From contig CANQLN010000048.1 of NCBI GenBank assembly GCA_947624695.1, positions 1-7,546 on the forward strand: DNA of 7,546 nucleotides, given 5' to 3'. This stretch comes from an uncultured Bacilli bacterium. Lineage in GTDB: Bacteria; Bacillota_I; Bacilli_A; RF39; UBA660. The position numbers were made by a program, and so were the translations under genes. This document shows, piece after piece, positions 6,021-7,546 of this stretch. Each line of letters starts with the position of its first letter. Positions within the stretch are counted from its first letter, which is position 1. The notes beneath the pieces were generated by a model. The model saw only the letters and a list, made by a program, of their open reading frames with translations. It did no database searches and was not told the DNA's origin.

Positions 6021-6057
6021 AAGCAAATAAAAACTTCAGAAATTAATCTGAAGTTTT
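6021..6057 (-). terminator. Terminator of the PrsA-like gene (possibly bidirectional)
   Basis: AAAACTTCAGA (6030-6040) and TCTGAAGTTTT (6047-6057) form a perfect 11-bp stem with an AATTAA loop. On the minus strand it is followed by a U-rich tail (UUUAUUU) and begins 2 nt after the foldase stop codon. The plus-strand side ends TTTTATTTAAT and could also stop transcription from the left. Confidence 0.85.
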
Positions 6058-6059
6058 AT

Positions 6060-7088
6060 TTAATCTTGGTTAGATGAACTATTTGCTAAGTTATTTAAAT
6101 ATATTCCATATTGTCTATTTAAATTGTCATCTATAATTTTCATATTATATTTTCCACGATAACTTTTCATAGAGTCAACAGATATATTTTTGGTGTTTTC
6201 AAGTTTTTCATTTGCTAAATCTTCAATTATTTCATCTTTTAAATCTTCAAGGCTGGCTTTATCTCTTGAAGCATTACGATAAATTACATGATAGCCAAGT
6301 TCAGTAGTAATAACTGATTTGCTATATTCGCCATCTTTTAACTTATAAGCAGCATCAAGTAATTCATTATATTCATCTCCTAAATCATGATAATTGATAT
6401 AACCTAAATTACCATTATCATCTTTAGTTGCGTCATCTTCTGAATTTTCTTTAGCTAAAGTTTTAAATGTTTCTAATTTATCTTCTGCTTCATCAAGTTT
6501 TTTGATTAAATCTTTAACTTTATCTTGTGCCTCTGTTTCTGCTTGTTTCTTTTCATCAGCAGTCATAGAGTCAGTAGCTTTAGAAGTAATCAAAATATGA
6601 TAAACTTCGATATCTTCTTTTTCTTTATCATTATAATAGTCTTCAATTTCTTTATCAGTTACAAGACTTTTGGCATATTCTTCTAAAGCATGTGATTGCA
6701 TAAAGCTTAAATATAAATATTCTTCATAAGCATCAATGCTAGAGTAGTTCGTTCTTTGTCTTAACATATTTAAGAAATTTTCTTCACTTCCATAGGCATT
6801 AACATAAGCCTCAATATAATTTTTGGCATTTTCTTTAGCTTCTTCAACATAATCATCGTATTCTTTTTCTAGAATATAAGTATCGATTAATTTTAAAGTA
6901 GCTTCTAAACCAAAGTTAGTTTTTAATTCTTCAAATAAATCTTCTGCACTTATTTGATATTCTTCGTCACCTTTAGCAAATGTAACAACGGCTTCTTCAC
7001 CATTTTTTAAAGTTGGGATTTTTCCACAACCACATAGAGTAAGAAGGCACACTAAACTTAATATTAAAAATTTTTTCATTTTGACCAT
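6060..7088 (-). CDS. prsA: PrsA-like peptidyl-prolyl isomerase lipoprotein (foldase)
   Basis: A membrane-anchored extracytoplasmic chaperone that helps secreted proteins fold after Sec export. The N-terminus is a lipoprotein signal: basic KMKK, a hydrophobic core, and lipobox LCGC with the lipidated cysteine at 21. A SurA-like helical chaperone segment follows (about 45-150, including the SAEDLFEELK region and LIDTYILEKEY). Then comes a parvulin rotamase domain (about 160-272) with EVYHILI (161-167), NGNLGYIN (226-232) and TTELGYHVIYR (261-271), and a charged C-terminal helix region. The length of 342 residues is a little above Bacillus PrsA. The start is uncertain: AAAGGAAG (7098-7091) is close to this ATG, whereas a second ATG at 7079 would give the more typical MKKFLIL start with a longer gap. 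It has its own promoter and terminator, so it is monocistronic. Confidence 0.9.
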   Translation of the reverse strand: MVKMKKFLILSLVCLLTLCGCGKIPTLKNGEEAVVTFAKGDEEYQISAEDLFEELKTNFGLEATLKLIDTYILEKEYDDYVEEAKENAKNYIEAYVNAYGSEENFLNMLRQRTNYSSIDAYEEYLYLSFMQSHALEEYAKSLVTDKEIEDYYNDKEKEDIEVYHILITSKATDSMTADEKKQAETEAQDKVKDLIKKLDEAEDKLETFKTLAKENSEDDATKDDNGNLGYINYHDLGDEYNELLDAAYKLKDGEYSKSVITTELGYHVIYRNASRDKASLEDLKDEIIEDLANEKLENTKNISVDSMKSYRGKYNMKIIDDNLNRQYGIYLNNLANSSSNQD

Positions 7089-7108
7089 ATCTTCCTTTCT
7101 CTTTTACT

Positions 7109-7137
7109 ATTATACCAGTTAAGTTTCATAATTACAA
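7109..7137 (-). promoter_or_regulatory. Promoter of the PrsA-like gene
   Basis: On the minus strand TTGTAA (7137-7132), a 17-nt spacer and TATAAT (7114-7109) with upstream TGG form an extended -10 promoter. The start near 7102 leaves a leader of about 13 nt to the first ATG or 22 nt to the second. Confidence 0.7.
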
Positions 7138-7151
7138 TAAATTAAGCACTC

Positions 7152-7179
7152 ACACTTTAAGAATATAAACCATAAATTA
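7152..7179 (+). promoter_or_regulatory. Weak candidate promoter of the tiny membrane protein pair
   Basis: No good sigma-A promoter is visible before these genes. CATAAATTA (7171-7179) with AC 17 nt upstream (7152-7153) fits the sporulation sigma-K pattern AC-N16/17-CATAnnnTA. This is a loose consensus in AT-rich DNA, so the call is tentative. Confidence 0.25.
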
Positions 7180-7210
7180 TAAATGAAAAGACATAAAGGA
7201 GGAGTGAATT

Positions 7211-7297
7211 ATGAACTGTGGAAATAACGGAATCGGCGCTGCTATTATTTTAGTATTATTTATTTTACTTATCATAATCGTAGGAGCATATATTTAA
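7211..7297 (+). CDS. Tiny YjcZ-like membrane protein (28 residues)
   Basis: A short Asn/Gly/Cys head, MNCGNNGIGAA, is followed by a single hydrophobic span IILVLFILLIIIVGAYI to the end. This closely follows the YjcZ / tiny Bacillus transmembrane family pattern 'GFALIVVLFILLIIVGA' (family recalled from knowledge). AAAGGAGG (7195-7202) lies 8 nt before the ATG. The family has no firm biochemical function; several members are linked to spores in Bacillus. It is followed after 18 nt by a second gene of the same design and is divergent from the PrsA-like gene. Confidence 0.8.
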   Translation: MNCGNNGIGAAIILVLFILLIIIVGAYI

Positions 7298-7315
7298 TTT
7301 TAAGGAGGTAATTTT

Positions 7316-7447
7316 ATGGCTTGTTCAAATAATGGTTCATGTAACCAAAATAACAACAATACAAATAATGCTTACAACTACTTTTTTATAGTAATAGTAT
7401 TATATATATTACTTGCTATAATAATTGGTGGAAGTTTTGTTTTTTAA
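7316..7447 (+). CDS. Tiny Asn-rich YjcZ-like membrane protein (43 residues)
   Basis: The head carries Cys3, Cys9 and a run of Asn (NQNNNNTNN at 10-18). A single membrane span YFFIVIVLYILLAIIIGG (22-39) follows, then SFVF. The span has the same spacing and Gly ending as the preceding protein, so the pair probably arose by duplication or shares a role. AAGGAGG (7302-7308) is 7 nt before the ATG. The gene ends in a terminator, so 7211-7447 is a two-gene unit. Function unknown. The Asn- and Cys-containing head could lie outside or inside the membrane; sequence does not decide. Confidence 0.75.
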   Translation: MACSNNGSCNQNNNNTNNAYNYFFIVIVLYILLAIIIGGSFVF

Positions 7448-7473
7448 AAGGGAGCAAAAAAGCTTCTTTTTTT
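7446..7473 (+). terminator. Terminator of the tiny membrane protein pair
   Basis: AAAAGGGAGC (7446-7455) pairs with GCTTCTTTT (7462-7470), including G-U pairs, around an A6 loop, and runs into seven T (7467-7473). It starts within the stop codon of the second gene. On the minus strand the same stem is followed by TTTTAAAA, so it may act both ways. Confidence 0.7.
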
Positions 7474-7504
7474 CTTGTATAATAAGAAAGTCATACAAGA
7501 AAAA
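7469..7504. repeat. 12-bp perfect inverted repeat next to the terminator
   Basis: TTTTTCTTGTAT (7469-7480) and ATACAAGAAAAA (7493-7504) are exact reverse complements around a 12-nt loop. The left arm shares the terminator's T-run, so the two hairpins are mutually exclusive. It could be an element end, an operator or a leader structure for a gene beyond the window. Bases 7505-7546 show no gene I can support. Confidence 0.6.
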
Positions 7505-7546
7505 TATCAAGCAAAATAAGCGAACAAGTGTCGAAGGACAAAGAGC

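Noticed and set aside
7408..7546. A minus-strand frame open from the right edge through the terminator
   Set aside because: It crosses a strong terminator and palindrome and overlaps the end of the well-supported tiny protein gene; no start or ribosome site is visible.
1..7546. CRISPR array, tRNA, rRNA or intact insertion sequence
   Set aside because: No regularly spaced direct repeats, cloverleaf, rRNA signature or transposase motif was seen in the window.

Overview
The window is low in G+C and densely coded. Its housekeeping genes (PcrA helicase, NAD-dependent DNA ligase with a BRCT domain, PrsA-type lipoprotein foldase), strong purine-rich ribosome binding sites, extended -10 (TGnTATAAT) promoters and tiny YjcZ-like membrane proteins point to a low-G+C Gram-positive bacterium. 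It could be a gut Bacilli/Erysipelotrichia lineage or a Mollicutes relative such as RF39; this placement is inference. UGG is the tryptophan codon in ligA, so I see no sign of UGA recoding.

Layout. (1) Bases 1-403 look empty but contain a compact convergent locus. A minus-strand promoter (367-395) drives a transcript of about 220 nt. It carries a perfect Shine-Dalgarno and a 30-residue single-span hydrophobic peptide (204-296), and ends in an intrinsic terminator (142-182). From the other side a plus-strand promoter (85-113) drives an antisense RNA of about 107 nt covering the 3' part of that mRNA. The mRNA's 5' and 3' ends are complementary and its Shine-Dalgarno is buried in a hairpin. This is the architecture of a type I toxin-antitoxin module, and it is the main discovery candidate. 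Bases 396-483 are plain AT-rich spacer.

(2) Bases 484-5532 are one operon: promoter, pcrA, a sugar-phosphate nucleotidyltransferase, ligA, and a terminator that overlaps the ligA stop codon. The genes are almost touching, which suggests co-transcription. pcrA and ligA pair unwinding with nick sealing in DNA repair and replication. The nucleotidyltransferase between them belongs to envelope or sugar metabolism.

(3) Bases 5533-6058 are accessory: a frameshifted 3' remnant of a surface-type protein with its own terminator, then a previously unlabelled minus-strand small RNA of about 80 nt (promoter 5967-5995, tetraloop hairpin, terminator hairpin), then the terminator of the next gene.

(4) A PrsA-like lipoprotein foldase (minus, 6060-7088) has its own promoter. 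It is divergent from two tiny YjcZ-family-like membrane proteins (7211-7297 and 7316-7447) with strong ribosome binding sites and a shared terminator. The last ~100 bases hold a 12-bp perfect inverted repeat and no gene I can support.
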